Positions 8,232 to 16,306 of a stretch of DNA of 64,000 nucleotides are shown piece by piece. The stretch comes from Acinetobacter lwoffii (GTDB lineage Bacteria; Pseudomonadota; Gammaproteobacteria; Pseudomonadales; Moraxellaceae). Location: the NCBI RefSeq assembly GCF_019343495.1, contig NZ_CP072549.1:372001-436000 (forward strand). Direction: 5' to 3'. The notes under the pieces were generated by a model. The model saw only the letters and a program-made list of their open reading frames with translations, did no database searches and had not been told where the DNA came from. The first letter of the stretch is position 1. The number at the start of each line of letters is the position of its first letter. The position numbers and the translations under genes were made by a program.

Positions 8232-8267
8232 AACCACTTACGTGTACTAATCGTAAGTGGTTTTTTT
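8232..8267 (+). terminator. Strong rho-independent terminator
   Basis: Stem AACCACTTACG (8232-8242) and CGTAAGTGGTT (8252-8262) with a 9-nt loop, followed by a T7 run. It lies just after the tRNA-like 3' end and probably is the original terminator of that tRNA gene, now separated from its body by the island. Confidence 0.85.
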
Positions 8268-8679
8268 GTTTTTGGATATTATGAAATCTGAAGTAAGCAA
8301 TTCACTTAATTGATCGTCGTTCTTATCTCGAAGGACTTAAAATGGGTTGCCTCCACTGATAATGAACTTTTCTAGTTTGCCTTTCAATAAAGATTCTTCG
8401 TTACCAGCTTAATAAAAAAGCATCTCCCTCAGATATTACTTTTGTTATCTAAATTCCATAAACATCCTCTTTAATCAAAAAAAAAGTTCATATTTATGAA
8501 ATAATTGTGATGTAGTTCAAAGAATATCTGCAAAAAAAGTGAAAAGTAGATGAAATGCATTTTACAACTGAAAAAATTATGCTAATTAATATGAGATGAT
8601 TTTTTAGTTAAAAATCATGATGTTTCAGGACGGAATATCTTAAGAAGCGTATTAAAAAAATGATTAAACAGGAGTTTCA
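8268..8679. other. Intergenic stretch without a recognised gene
   Basis: About 410 AT-rich bases between the terminator and the next small gene. Stops are frequent in all frames, and no convincing RNA gene or repeat was seen. The last 100 bases probably contain the promoter of the 37-residue Cys protein. Confidence 0.5.
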
Positions 8680-8793
8680 ATGATGCTTCAGCTTTTAAGA
8701 AAATTGTTTTGTTTGCATATTTATGAATATGAGCAAATGCAAGAAATCGGGGAACACAGGGAGTGTCGTAAGTGCGGTACGAATAAGGACTAA
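8680..8793 (+). CDS. 37-residue Cys-rich small protein
   Basis: ATG 8680 (or the adjacent ATG 8683) has GGAG 5-8 nt upstream, and the frame ends at TAA 8791-8793. The protein has a CLH motif near residue 11 and ends with CRKCGTNKD, so two Cys pairs or Cys/His pairs could bind one zinc ion. It resembles the very short Cys-rich proteins annotated in Pseudomonas and Acinetobacter (the PSPA7_2676-like group), but this is from memory of the pattern. A terminator follows directly, supporting a real transcription unit. Confidence 0.6.
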   Translation: MMLQLLRKLFCLHIYEYEQMQEIGEHRECRKCGTNKD

Positions 8794-8807
8794 AGTTTTT
8801 ACAAGAA

Positions 8808-8832
8808 AAGTGAGCAATGGCTCACTTTTTTT
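8808..8832 (+). terminator. Rho-independent terminator after the small Cys protein
   Basis: AAGTGAGC (8808-8815), loop AATG, GCTCACTT (8820-8827), followed by a T run to 8832. Confidence 0.85.
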
Positions 8833-8895
8833 ATGCTTGTCATGGGCTAATTTCCGTTAAAATTAAAGGGAAATTTCAACACGATAAACAGGAAT

Positions 8896-9132
8896 ATGAG
8901 CAAAGATTTTCATGCAGATACCTATATCGTCGACAGCAACCTGGCAGATACGCTGCACTGGCTCAGCCTGCATCAAGATAGTTATGACTCCTTTAGCTAT
9001 GATGCAGTCACGCAAGCGCTGATGGTGCATCATGCCAATGGAGTAGATCAAATCCGAGTCGGAGATTATCTGAATGCCCGTTATGGCATTTTAATTACTG
9101 CACATAACTTTTCTGCGAGTTCATCAACTTAA
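8896..9132 (+). CDS. Conserved hypothetical protein, 78 residues
   Basis: Starts at ATG 8896 with AGGA closely upstream. The protein is acidic and soluble (Asp/Tyr/His-rich N-terminal half, then VGDYLNARYGILITAHNF), with no signal peptide or membrane segment. No family is recognised. It is convergent with bioB, with only 7 bp between the stops. The coding-like composition and ribosome site make it credible. Confidence 0.6.
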   Translation: MSKDFHADTYIVDSNLADTLHWLSLHQDSYDSFSYDAVTQALMVHHANGVDQIRVGDYLNARYGILITAHNFSASSST

Positions 9133-9139
9133 ACAGTGA

Positions 9140-10141
9140 TTAACTTGCCATTGCATCTGTAGCCAGACTGCGAACACTCGGTTTTGGCTGTTCTGCAACT
9201 AAACCTAATTTTGCAAAAAGTTGCTGATCCCGGCCTTGGGATGTATTAGGGGTCGTCAGCAGTTTTTCACCAGAGAAAATAGAATTGGCACCAGCCATAA
9301 ATGCCAAAGCCTGATCTGAATCGCTTAAGGATTCACGCCCTGCAGAAAGGCGAATATAGCTTTTAGGCATCAGCAAGCGTGCTACGGCAATGGTACGAAT
9401 CCACTCAATCACATCCAGCTTTTCTACATCTGCCATCGGTGTTCCTTCAATCGGAACCAACATATTGATCGGCACAGATTCCGGATGAATCGCCAGAGTT
9501 GCAAGTTCATATAACAAACCAATTCGGTCATCACGATTTTCACCCAGACCCACAATACCGCCACTACAGACTTTCATACCAGCCTGACGTACATGATCCA
9601 ATGTATCCAGACGATCATCAAAGCTACGCGTGCTGATGATATGTGAATAGTATTCACGAGAAGTGTCCAGATTATGGTTGTAATAATCCAGTCCTGCATC
9701 TTTCAAGCGTTCAGCCTGAGATCCATTTAGCATCCCCAGTGTCATGCAGGTTTCCAGACCGAGTGCTTTAACTTCACGTACCATTTCCAGCACATAAGGC
9801 ATATCGCGTTCATGCGGGTTGCGCCATGCAGCCCCCATACAGAAACGTGAACTTCCTGATGCCAGCGCCTGTTTGGCTTCCTGAATCACTTTATCGACCG
9901 CAATGCGTTTTTCAGCTTCCAGTTTGGAATCATAATGCGCTGATTGTGAACAGTATTTACAGTCTTCAGGACATTTACCGGTTTTAATCGAAAGCAGGGT
10001 GCTCACCTGAACGGTATTCGCAGTGAAATGTTCACGATGAACCTGTTGCGCCTGGAACACTAAATCCATTAAAGGCTGTTGATATATAGCTTGTATTTCT
10101 TCACGTGACCAATCATTACGTACCGCATCACTACTGTTCAT
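9140..10141 (-). CDS. bioB: Biotin synthase
   Basis: Radical-SAM enzyme that inserts sulfur into dethiobiotin, the last step of biotin synthesis. The protein is 333 residues, normal for the family. The radical-SAM cluster motif is CPEDCKYC (about residues 57-64), after an MTANTVQ-like region. Conserved [30 protein letters not shown] and the substrate-binding RLSAGRE are all present. No other bio genes are adjacent, so it is probably transcribed alone. It ends with a family-variable Ala/Ser tail. Confidence 0.97.
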   Translation of the reverse strand: MNSSDAVRNDWSREEIQAIYQQPLMDLVFQAQQVHREHFTANTVQVSTLLSIKTGKCPEDCKYCSQSAHYDSKLEAEKRIAVDKVIQEAKQALASGSSRFCMGAAWRNPHERDMPYVLEMVREVKALGLETCMTLGMLNGSQAERLKDAGLDYYNHNLDTSREYYSHIISTRSFDDRLDTLDHVRQAGMKVCSGGIVGLGENRDDRIGLLYELATLAIHPESVPINMLVPIEGTPMADVEKLDVIEWIRTIAVARLLMPKSYIRLSAGRESLSDSDQALAFMAGANSIFSGEKLLTTPNTSQGRDQQLFAKLGLVAEQPKPSVRSLATDAMAS

Positions 10142-10232
10142 CTCTTTCCCTATCTGTGCTTATTTATCATTCGGTTCATCTTAATAAAAATAAGCTTTTG
10201 CTTCACTAGCAAAATATGACCTTATATAAATG

Positions 10233-10263
10233 ACAAAGCCCACACGAGGTGAGCTTTGTTTTT
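10233..10263. terminator. Hairpin downstream of the Gln/His-rich small gene
   Basis: ACAAAGC (10233-10239) pairs with GCTTTGT (10253-10259), extended by CAC/GTG. A T run follows on the plus strand (10259-10263), while the minus side continues CATTTATA. It probably ends the minus-strand small gene, though the stronger T-run is on the other strand. Confidence 0.4.
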
Positions 10264-10274
10264 CAGTTGCCAGA

Positions 10275-10478
10275 TTATTTATTACTGTGATTTCCATGAA
10301 TATCCTGGCCATGCAGATCACTACGGTGCTGCTTGTTAAACACGCGCTGATCCTGTTCATGCTGATTGTTTTTTGGGGAATTAATCGGGCCATGTTGCGG
10401 CTGCTGCTGTTGTTGCTTCTGCTGGTCATGCTGAAGCTGCTCCAGCAGTTCTTGATTTGGATTTTTTGATGACATCAT
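10275..10478 (-). CDS. Gln/His-rich, probably disordered small protein
   Basis: 67 residues. GGAGGAAAG stands just before the tandem ATGs at 10478 and 10475, one of the best ribosome sites in the window, which argues that this small frame is real. The sequence is hydrophilic, rich in Gln, His, Asn and Lys (a run of five Gln near residue 25) and lacks hydrophobic segments, so it is likely unstructured. No family is recognised. It lies between bioB and queG on the same strand. Two overlapping frames on this stretch are considered shadows. Confidence 0.55.
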   Translation of the reverse strand: MMSSKNPNQELLEQLQHDQQKQQQQQPQHGPINSPKNNQHEQDQRVFNKQHRSDLHGQDIHGNHSNK

Positions 10479-10582
10479 CTTTCCTCCACTTCATTTCTGA
10501 CTATTTTTATTTATGCCATAGTCTGAAACATGGGTGTGTAAGGCTTTTAAGTGAAACTGTGACGCTAGGTAAAGATGGAAAA

Positions 10583-11677
10583 TCAACTGGATTTTGCCAG
10601 TTGTTCTTGAATAGCCCAATCGATATGTACCTGCACAATTTCATCATGTTGATTACGCTGTTGCTGAAGGGCCGGAATAATCTGCCCATCAAAGGGTGCA
10701 TTGCCCAAACCAATGGCGATATTGCGCATAAAGCTTTGATAACCCGTACGACGCATCGGACTGCCTTCAGTCGCACTTAAAAAGGTGGCTTCATCCCATT
10801 GCCATAAATCCAGTAAACTCACTTGATCCAGTCCATGCCGCGGATGAAAATCCTCTATCGAGGTCACTTGGGCGAAACTGTTCCATGGACATATCAGCTG
10901 GCAATCGTCACAACCAAAAACCCGGTTACCAATTCCGCGTCGCAAATCTTCTGGAATAATGCCTTTATATTCGATGGTCAGATAGGCGATACAGCGGCGA
11001 GCATCTAACATATAAGGCTCGACAATGGCTTGAGTCGGACAGATGTCGATACAGGCAGTACAGGAGCCACAATGTTTGGTCGCGGGTTCATCAAAGGGCA
11101 GTTCCAGTGAAGTAAACAGTTCACCCAGTACAAAGAATGAGCCTGATGTTTTATGAATCAGCAGGGTGTGTTTACCTGTCCAGCCCATGCCGGCACTTTC
11201 AGCCAGCGATTTTTCAAAAATGGGTGCAGAATCCGCAAAAGGACGTGATTCAAAATCTCCGATTTTTCCCCGGATTTTTGTCGCCAAGGTTTTCAGGCGA
11301 CCGCGCATGGTTTTATGATAATCCCGGCCACGAGCATAACGCGCGATAATAGCAGAGTTGGGTGCATAAGGGATATAACGTGGTTCTGGTGCGTCGACCA
11401 GATAATCCATACGCACACAGATAATGCTACGTGTGCCGGGAACCAGTAAGACGGGATTGGCACGTTTTTCCAGATTCTCTTCCAGAAACTTCATGTCACC
11501 ATGATAACCACGATCCAGATATTCCTGTAAGCGTGCTAATTCTGCTTGAGCATCTGGTTTGGCAATGACACAATCAGAAAAACCCAATTCTAAAGCCTGC
11601 GCTTTAATCCATGCTTTTAGCTCGGCTGGATCTTGTTGATAAACTTTAATTTGCGCTTGAGAATCGGGAGTTGCCAT
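10583..11677 (-). CDS. queG: Epoxyqueuosine reductase
   Basis: Last step of queuosine synthesis: cobalamin-dependent reduction of epoxyqueuosine in tRNA. About 364 residues from ATG 11677; the longer reading from 11740 would run back into the divergent nnr gene. An N-terminal DUF1730 domain (YLDRGYHGDMKFLEENLEKR) precedes two 4Fe-4S motifs, CGSCTACIDICP and CDDCQLICPWN. A C-terminal HEAT-like segment (RNIAIGLGN) follows. The nnr start is 23 bp away on the other strand, the same divergent arrangement as in E. coli. Confidence 0.95.
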   Translation of the reverse strand: MATPDSQAQIKVYQQDPAELKAWIKAQALELGFSDCVIAKPDAQAELARLQEYLDRGYHGDMKFLEENLEKRANPVLLVPGTRSIICVRMDYLVDAPEPRYIPYAPNSAIIARYARGRDYHKTMRGRLKTLATKIRGKIGDFESRPFADSAPIFEKSLAESAGMGWTGKHTLLIHKTSGSFFVLGELFTSLELPFDEPATKHCGSCTACIDICPTQAIVEPYMLDARRCIAYLTIEYKGIIPEDLRRGIGNRVFGCDDCQLICPWNSFAQVTSIEDFHPRHGLDQVSLLDLWQWDEATFLSATEGSPMRRTGYQSFMRNIAIGLGNAPFDGQIIPALQQQRNQHDEIVQVHIDWAIQEQLAKSS

Positions 11678-11700
11678 AAACCAAAGACAGGGAATAAGAA

Positions 11701-13158
11701 ATGCAGCAACAAGTTTACCATAGCCGTGATCTACAAGCATGGGAGCAGCGCTGGTTTCAACAGCAAAATAGTTCCTACGGTTTAATGCAACAAGTCGCCT
11801 GGGGGATTAGTCAGCGGCTGATCACTTTATTTTCCCAGCAAAAAATAAAAAAAATCGCTGTCTGCTGTGGTCAGGGTAATAATGCCGGCGATGGCTATCT
11901 TGTGGCCAAATATCTCAAACAGGCGGGCTTCAGTGTTGATATTTATGCAGTTGAGTTGGGTAATTCCAAAGATTTAGCATCGGCTGTGCAGGAAGCTCAG
12001 CAAGCTGGCTTGCAGCCTTATTCGCATTTTGATTTTCAATCTGAATGTGAGGTCTATATCGATGCATTATTCGGAATTGGTCTGAACCGTCAGCTGGACT
12101 TTGACTGGCAAAATGTTATTCAAACGATCAATCAGCAAACTGGATTAAAAATCTCAATTGATACTCCGAGTGGATTGGATGCCAATACCGGCCAGCCTTT
12201 GCCTGTTGCGATTAAAGCTGACTACACTTTCACGGGTTTAGGGCTTAAGGCAGGACTGTTTACCGGACAAGGCAAAGAATATGCGGGCAAGATCGAACTG
12301 ATTTCTGCTATCCCGACAGATACTGAGCTTCAACCAATTGCTTGTCTTTCATCACATCAGATTCAATTGCCGAAGCGTGAAGCCTTTGGTCATAAAGGCA
12401 GTTATGGTCATGTCTTGGTTGTAGGTGGTCATGCCGATATGGGGGGGGCAGTGATCATGGCAGCAGAGGCAGCATTTGCTGCCGGAGCAGGTAAAGTGAC
12501 GATCGTCTGTGATGCAAAACACCATACTGCGATTTTGTCACGTGCGCCGAATATCATGCTACGTGATATTAATACTCTCACTGTCAAGCAGCGCATAGCA
12601 TTGATTCAGCAGGTAGATGCAGTGTGTTTTGGCATGGGATTAGGTCGTGATCCTTGGTCAGAGCAACAATATACAGCTTGGTTTGAGCTGACTCAGCAAT
12701 CTGATCTGGAGGTTGTTTTGGATGCGGATGCCTTATGGTTTCTGGCCAAGCAGCCTCAAGTTTTGAATTCCCAGACTTATGCCACACCACATCCAGGAGA
12801 AGCTGCAACTTTGCTAGCATGTAGCACTGCGGAAGTTGAAATGGATCGGATTGCAGCCATTCATGCCCTGCAACAAAAATATCAGGGACAGTGGGTGCTA
12901 AAAGGTTCAGGCAGTCTGATTCTGGAAGAAAGGCTTTACATCTGTGATGCCGGGAATGCCGGTATGGGCACTGGCGGAATGGGGGATGTGCTGGCCGGTA
13001 TGATTGCCAGTTTAAAGGCGCAATTTGCACAAAAAATTCATTTGCATGAAATTGTGACGCTACATGCACTGGCAGGTGATGAACTGGCCAAAAATGGCGA
13101 ACGCGGTTTACAGGCGCAGGATATGAAACATGCGATTTATCAGGTGGTGAACCGTTAA
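11701..13158 (+). CDS. nnr: Bifunctional NAD(P)H-hydrate repair enzyme (epimerase/dehydratase)
   Basis: 485 residues. The N-terminal YjeF epimerase domain has GQGNNAGDGYLVAKYL (about residue 57), DALFGIGL and DTPSGLDANTG. The C-terminal ATP/ADP-dependent dehydratase domain has GSYGHVLVVGGH, HPGEAATLL and GNAGMGTGGMGDVLAGMI. Together they repair hydrated NADH and NADPH. ATG 11701 follows AGGGAATAAGAA. It is divergent from queG and is followed 10 bp later by acyP. In E. coli, tsaE follows nnr; here tsaE is about 21 kb away. Confidence 0.95.
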   Translation: MQQQVYHSRDLQAWEQRWFQQQNSSYGLMQQVAWGISQRLITLFSQQKIKKIAVCCGQGNNAGDGYLVAKYLKQAGFSVDIYAVELGNSKDLASAVQEAQQAGLQPYSHFDFQSECEVYIDALFGIGLNRQLDFDWQNVIQTINQQTGLKISIDTPSGLDANTGQPLPVAIKADYTFTGLGLKAGLFTGQGKEYAGKIELISAIPTDTELQPIACLSSHQIQLPKREAFGHKGSYGHVLVVGGHADMGGAVIMAAEAAFAAGAGKVTIVCDAKHHTAILSRAPNIMLRDINTLTVKQRIALIQQVDAVCFGMGLGRDPWSEQQYTAWFELTQQSDLEVVLDADALWFLAKQPQVLNSQTYATPHPGEAATLLACSTAEVEMDRIAAIHALQQKYQGQWVLKGSGSLILEERLYICDAGNAGMGTGGMGDVLAGMIASLKAQFAQKIHLHEIVTLHALAGDELAKNGERGLQAQDMKHAIYQVVNR

Positions 13159-13168
13159 AGAGGATAGT

Positions 13169-13441
13169 GTGCCAGTCATCAAATTAAATATTTCAGGCCA
13201 AGTCCAAGGAGTTGGATACCGTTATTGGTTTGCCGAGCAGGCTCAAGCACTTGGGCTGAAGGGGCATGTACGGAACTTAAGCACGGGTGAAGTGGAGGTG
13301 GTTATTGTTGGAACAGACTCTCAGCTTGACGAAATGATTGCACGAAGTTGGCAAGGGCCTGCTCGTGCAACTGTACAAGCGGTTATTCAAGAGCATCTGG
13401 AATCTGACCTAGATGTTCAAGACTTTAGAATATTGCGTTGA
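13169..13441 (+). CDS. acyP: Acylphosphatase
   Basis: 90 residues starting at GTG 13169 after an AGAGGA ribosome site. It has the acylphosphatase signature: GQVQGVGYRYW, with the phosphate-binding loop and catalytic Arg, then GLKGHVRNLSTGEVEVV with the catalytic Asn. It hydrolyses carboxyl-phosphate bonds. It probably forms an operon with nnr. The stop lies 3 bp from the stop of the convergent ruvC. Confidence 0.95.
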   Translation: MPVIKLNISGQVQGVGYRYWFAEQAQALGLKGHVRNLSTGEVEVVIVGTDSQLDEMIARSWQGPARATVQAVIQEHLESDLDVQDFRILR

Positions 13442-13444
13442 ACC

Positions 13445-13990
13445 TTAGCGACGACGGCTGCTGACACGACTCCGGCCGCGTGCCATACCGCCCAACGCAT
13501 TCAATACTGCCATTTTACTCATGCTGCCTGAGGCGTGGGCATGACAAATGGCAGCCGCCAGGGCATCCGCCGCATCTTGTTGCGGTTTGATGCTGAGTTT
13601 TAGAATATTCATCACCATCATCTGTACCTGTTCTTTATCGGCAGCACCATAACCGACTACCGACTGCTTGATCTGGCGCGCGGTATATTCAGCGACTTTC
13701 AAATCCAGATTGACCAGTGCAGCAACAGCAGCACCACGAGCCTGACCAAGTTTTAAGGCAGAATCCGGATTTTGTGCCATAAAGACCTGTTCGACTGCAG
13801 CTTCAGTGGGGCCATAAAATTTTACAATGCGCTCCACGCCGGCAAAGATCCGTTTTAAACGTTCAGGCATTTCTGTCGTTTCTGTTCTGATGGTGCCGGC
13901 ATCAACAAAAGTCAGTTTGGAGCCGTCTTTTTCGATAATTCCGTAACCGGTTAAACGAGAACCGGGGTCAATCCCAATAATTAATGACAT
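13445..13990 (-). CDS. ruvC: Holliday junction endodeoxyribonuclease RuvC
   Basis: 181 residues. RNase H-fold resolvase with the catalytic acids in [14 protein letters not shown] (D7), [23 protein letters not shown] (E near 66) and [14 protein letters not shown] (D near 139/142). It cuts Holliday junctions with RuvAB. The tail is Arg-rich ([11 protein letters not shown]). No ruvA or ruvB is adjacent. Confidence 0.97.
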   Translation of the reverse strand: MSLIIGIDPGSRLTGYGIIEKDGSKLTFVDAGTIRTETTEMPERLKRIFAGVERIVKFYGPTEAAVEQVFMAQNPDSALKLGQARGAAVAALVNLDLKVAEYTARQIKQSVVGYGAADKEQVQMMVMNILKLSIKPQQDAADALAAAICHAHASGSMSKMAVLNALGGMARGRSRVSSRRR

Positions 13991-14115
13991 GCCCGCACTT
14001 TAAAAATAGAATAATGCCCATATTGTTACATAAGCGTATCAAAAAAGCTTGATCCTGATGAAGCAGTTGATTCCAGCATCCTATTATTTATTTTACTGAG
14101 ATTAGATTAATTTTC

Positions 14116-14682
14116 ATGAAATTATTTCTTATTATCCTTGCAGGCTTAATCCTAGAAGTATTTGTCTGGATTGGCGTGGGTGACCTCGTCGGGAGCATGT
14201 GGTACGTATTTTTCTGGTTTGTAGCCGCATTTTTTATTGGTATGAATCTGATCCGTAAATACTCGGCCGGTATCATGCCACAGATGCAGCAAATGCAAAT
14301 GGGGCAGATGAGTGCAGATCCTGCATTAACAGGAAATTTACCTAAAATTCTGGCAGGTTTCTTTCTGCTTATTCCTGGATTGATTACCGATGTATTAGCC
14401 GTACTGATGCTAATTCCAGCGGTTCAGCAGGTCTTTAAGGCTGCCATGATGAAAGCGATGATGAAACGTCAGCAGGCGATGATGGAAAAAATGATGGGGG
14501 GCATGATGGGCGATATGGGTGGGGCACAAGGCCAAAACCCATTTGCCGAGATGATGCGTCAAATGCAGGATATGCAAAATCAGCAATCAGGTCGCGGTGA
14601 TTCCACCATTATTGATGGTGAAGCACGTGAAGTGAGACCTGAGGCGAAAAAAATTGAAATGAAAGATATCAATCCAAAATAA
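14116..14682 (+). CDS. fxsA: FxsA-family membrane protein with Met-rich tail
   Basis: 188 residues. The N-terminal half matches FxsA: two hydrophobic segments (about residues 2-22 and 27-48), then a third region LAGFFLLIPGLITDVLAVLMLIP. E. coli FxsA overproduction suppresses F-plasmid exclusion of phage T7; its normal role is unclear. After the membrane part comes a Met/Gln-rich region (about 112-160, with MM, MEKMMGGMMGDMGG), then an acidic tail. The extension is longer than I would expect for the family core and may bind metal or be disordered. A clear terminator follows. Confidence 0.85.
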   Translation: MKLFLIILAGLILEVFVWIGVGDLVGSMWYVFFWFVAAFFIGMNLIRKYSAGIMPQMQQMQMGQMSADPALTGNLPKILAGFFLLIPGLITDVLAVLMLIPAVQQVFKAAMMKAMMKRQQAMMEKMMGGMMGDMGGAQGQNPFAEMMRQMQDMQNQQSGRGDSTIIDGEAREVRPEAKKIEMKDINPK

Positions 14683-14711
14683 ATGTTTTATTTAAAAAAA
14701 CTCTATTTAAG

Positions 14712-14736
14712 CCGAATCTGATGATTCGGTTTTTTT
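14712..14736 (+). terminator. Rho-independent terminator after fxsA
   Basis: CCGAATC (14712-14718), loop TGAT, GATTCGG (14723-14729), followed by T7. Confidence 0.9.
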
Positions 14737-14801
14737 ATTGGAACTTTCTAATGTCTTTTAACAAACGTTATAATATATTTTTATAAATTTACCTTATTTT
14801 A

Positions 14802-15440
14802 ATGTCTCTGCTTTTTACGATCTGTCTCCTGCATTTTGTTGCTCAACTCAGTCCCGGTCCCGATGTTTTGCTCATTGCCAAAAGTGCCGCATCCACCACA
14901 CGCCAAAATGCTCTGAAAGTTATCGCAGGGATCTCTGCTGGTATTGTGGTTTGGGTAGTGCTGACACTTGCGGGTTTTACCGTGTTAATTGACCAGTTTC
15001 CATGGATTCAGCAAGCCTTAATGCTTTTGGGTGGTATATTCCTGGCCAAAATGGGATGGGCCATGTTAAAGGGTGGTGTACATAGCTTTAAAAATAGACA
15101 TCAGACCGACGAAGATACAAATGGACAGGTGCAAGCTAAAAACTATTTTATGTTGGGCTTATGGACCAATCTTTCTAATCCCAAAACACTGATCTATTTT
15201 AGTAGCGTATTTTCACTGGCCTTAAGTTCGTCTGCTTCCGATTATTTGAAAGCACAGTTAGCGGTAATTATTCCCTTGCAGACTTTTATCACCTTCACTT
15301 TATTGATGCTGTTGATTTCCCAACCAAAAATTAAAATCTTGTACCAGCGTTCGGGGAGTTATATTGATATGATGTCAGGCGGACTATTTCTGCTATTTGC
15401 ATTGTGGTTATGGTATGAAGCACTTATTCTGATGAATTAA
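14802..15440 (+). CDS. LysE/RhtB-family amino-acid exporter
   Basis: 212 residues, polytopic. The N-terminal FVAQLSPGPDVLLIAKSA carries the family's conserved PGP-type motif, and there are about six hydrophobic segments. WTNLSNPKTLIYFSSVF is the second family hallmark (N-P-K between helices). Members export amino acids or their analogues from the cytoplasm; the substrate is not predictable. It stands alone, between the fxsA terminator and a convergent small gene whose end it overlaps by 17 bp. Confidence 0.9.
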   Translation: MSLLFTICLLHFVAQLSPGPDVLLIAKSAASTTRQNALKVIAGISAGIVVWVVLTLAGFTVLIDQFPWIQQALMLLGGIFLAKMGWAMLKGGVHSFKNRHQTDEDTNGQVQAKNYFMLGLWTNLSNPKTLIYFSSVFSLALSSSASDYLKAQLAVIIPLQTFITFTLLMLLISQPKIKILYQRSGSYIDMMSGGLFLLFALWLWYEALILMN

Positions 15441-15630
15441 GGAGGGTATCTTCATTTAATGCTGGAGATATTGGTGAGGTCGGGGAAGGAGAGGCTAAAT
15501 TGTCTGGTGTTTTAACCGCCGTTTGATAACGATTAGGCTTTAAGGTGGTTTCAGTATTTTCAGAGCCTTGATAACTGCGACTACGGTTAGCGCGCTCACG
15601 CAATCCACCTTTTTTAATTAACTGAACCAT
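15424..15630 (-). CDS. Small hypothetical protein, 68 residues
   Basis: Reading from ATG 15630 (GAGAG 7 nt upstream; the frame can extend to GTG 15654). It starts MVQLIKKGGLRERANRSR and then becomes Ser/Thr/Pro-rich without hydrophobic segments, so it is likely disordered with a basic N-terminus. It overlaps the 3' end of the LysE-type gene on the other strand by 17 bp. No family recognised; the evidence is only the ribosome site and length. Confidence 0.4.
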   Translation of the reverse strand: MVQLIKKGGLRERANRSRSYQGSENTETTLKPNRYQTAVKTPDNLASPSPTSPISPALNEDTLLNSSE

Positions 15631-15774
15631 GGCACATCTCTCATTCAAATCCACAGCTATTGTAAATCAAAGCTGGATTTGATGAGGTTATTTTCCGCAT
15701 CTCTATTTGAATTATTTAAGAGTAATAAAAAGACTTGTTTGAACTAACAGGTCTTTGCTGTGAGATGCATGAAA

Positions 15775-16020
15775 TTAGCGAAGTCTTTTATCTTCTTCTT
15801 TTAAAACATCCAGTATAGAGTGTTGTATAGGAACTTCTTGTTGTGATTGCACATACAAATGCACGACTTTAAATACGATTGCTGTAACGAGGCAGGCCAC
15901 AAGACAAAAAATCCAGAAACCAAAAGGGCTGCGAATATGATGTGAGCCACAGTTTGAGCATGATTTTTCTGTAGAGTCGACTACTTTTTCGCAGCAAGCA
16001 CAATGATATTGATACTGCAT
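15775..16020 (-). CDS. Zinc-ribbon membrane protein, 81 residues
   Basis: GGGAGAAGAACA directly before ATG 16020 is a strong ribosome site. CACC and CSNCG (about residues 7-10 and 21-25) form a typical zinc ribbon. One transmembrane helix follows (FGFWIFCLVACLVTAIVF, about 33-50), then a charged tail. The zinc ribbon precedes the helix, so it probably faces the cytoplasm. Similar tiny ribbon-plus-helix proteins are common; function is unknown. Confidence 0.6.
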   Translation of the reverse strand: MQYQYHCACCEKVVDSTEKSCSNCGSHHIRSPFGFWIFCLVACLVTAIVFKVVHLYVQSQQEVPIQHSILDVLKEEDKRLR

Positions 16021-16261
16021 TGTTCTTCTCCCAGGATGTTATCCTTTTTATTCTTCGATCATGAAAGATGATTCAATTGGTTTTTTATCATAGGTAGAGC
16101 AGCATCAGCTTGCAATAAGCAATTGCTGATAATTACATAGAGACAATAGAGTATAAAAATTCATTACACAAGCAGTAGGATTTTCTTAAAATGTAAGAAA
16201 TATTTTCATTAATCAAATAATAATCAATGAATTAAGAGTTAATTCTCTTGAAAATATACAT

Positions 16262-16290
16262 AATAAAGCCCGCATCAAGCGGGCTTTATT
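16262..16290 (-). terminator. Rho-independent terminator of ahpF
   Basis: AATAAAGCCCGC (16262-16273), loop ATCAA, GCGGGCTTTATT (16279-16290). It is symmetrical, so it may work in both directions; it lies 17 bp after the ahpF stop. Confidence 0.85.
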
Positions 16291-16306
16291 TGAGCTAGTC
16301 TAAAAC

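Noticed and set aside
10181..10780. Overlapping frames at 10181-10429, 10230-10469, 10457-10780 and 10507-10776
   Set aside because: They overlap the better-supported 10275-10478 frame or the 3' end of queG and have no ribosome sites.
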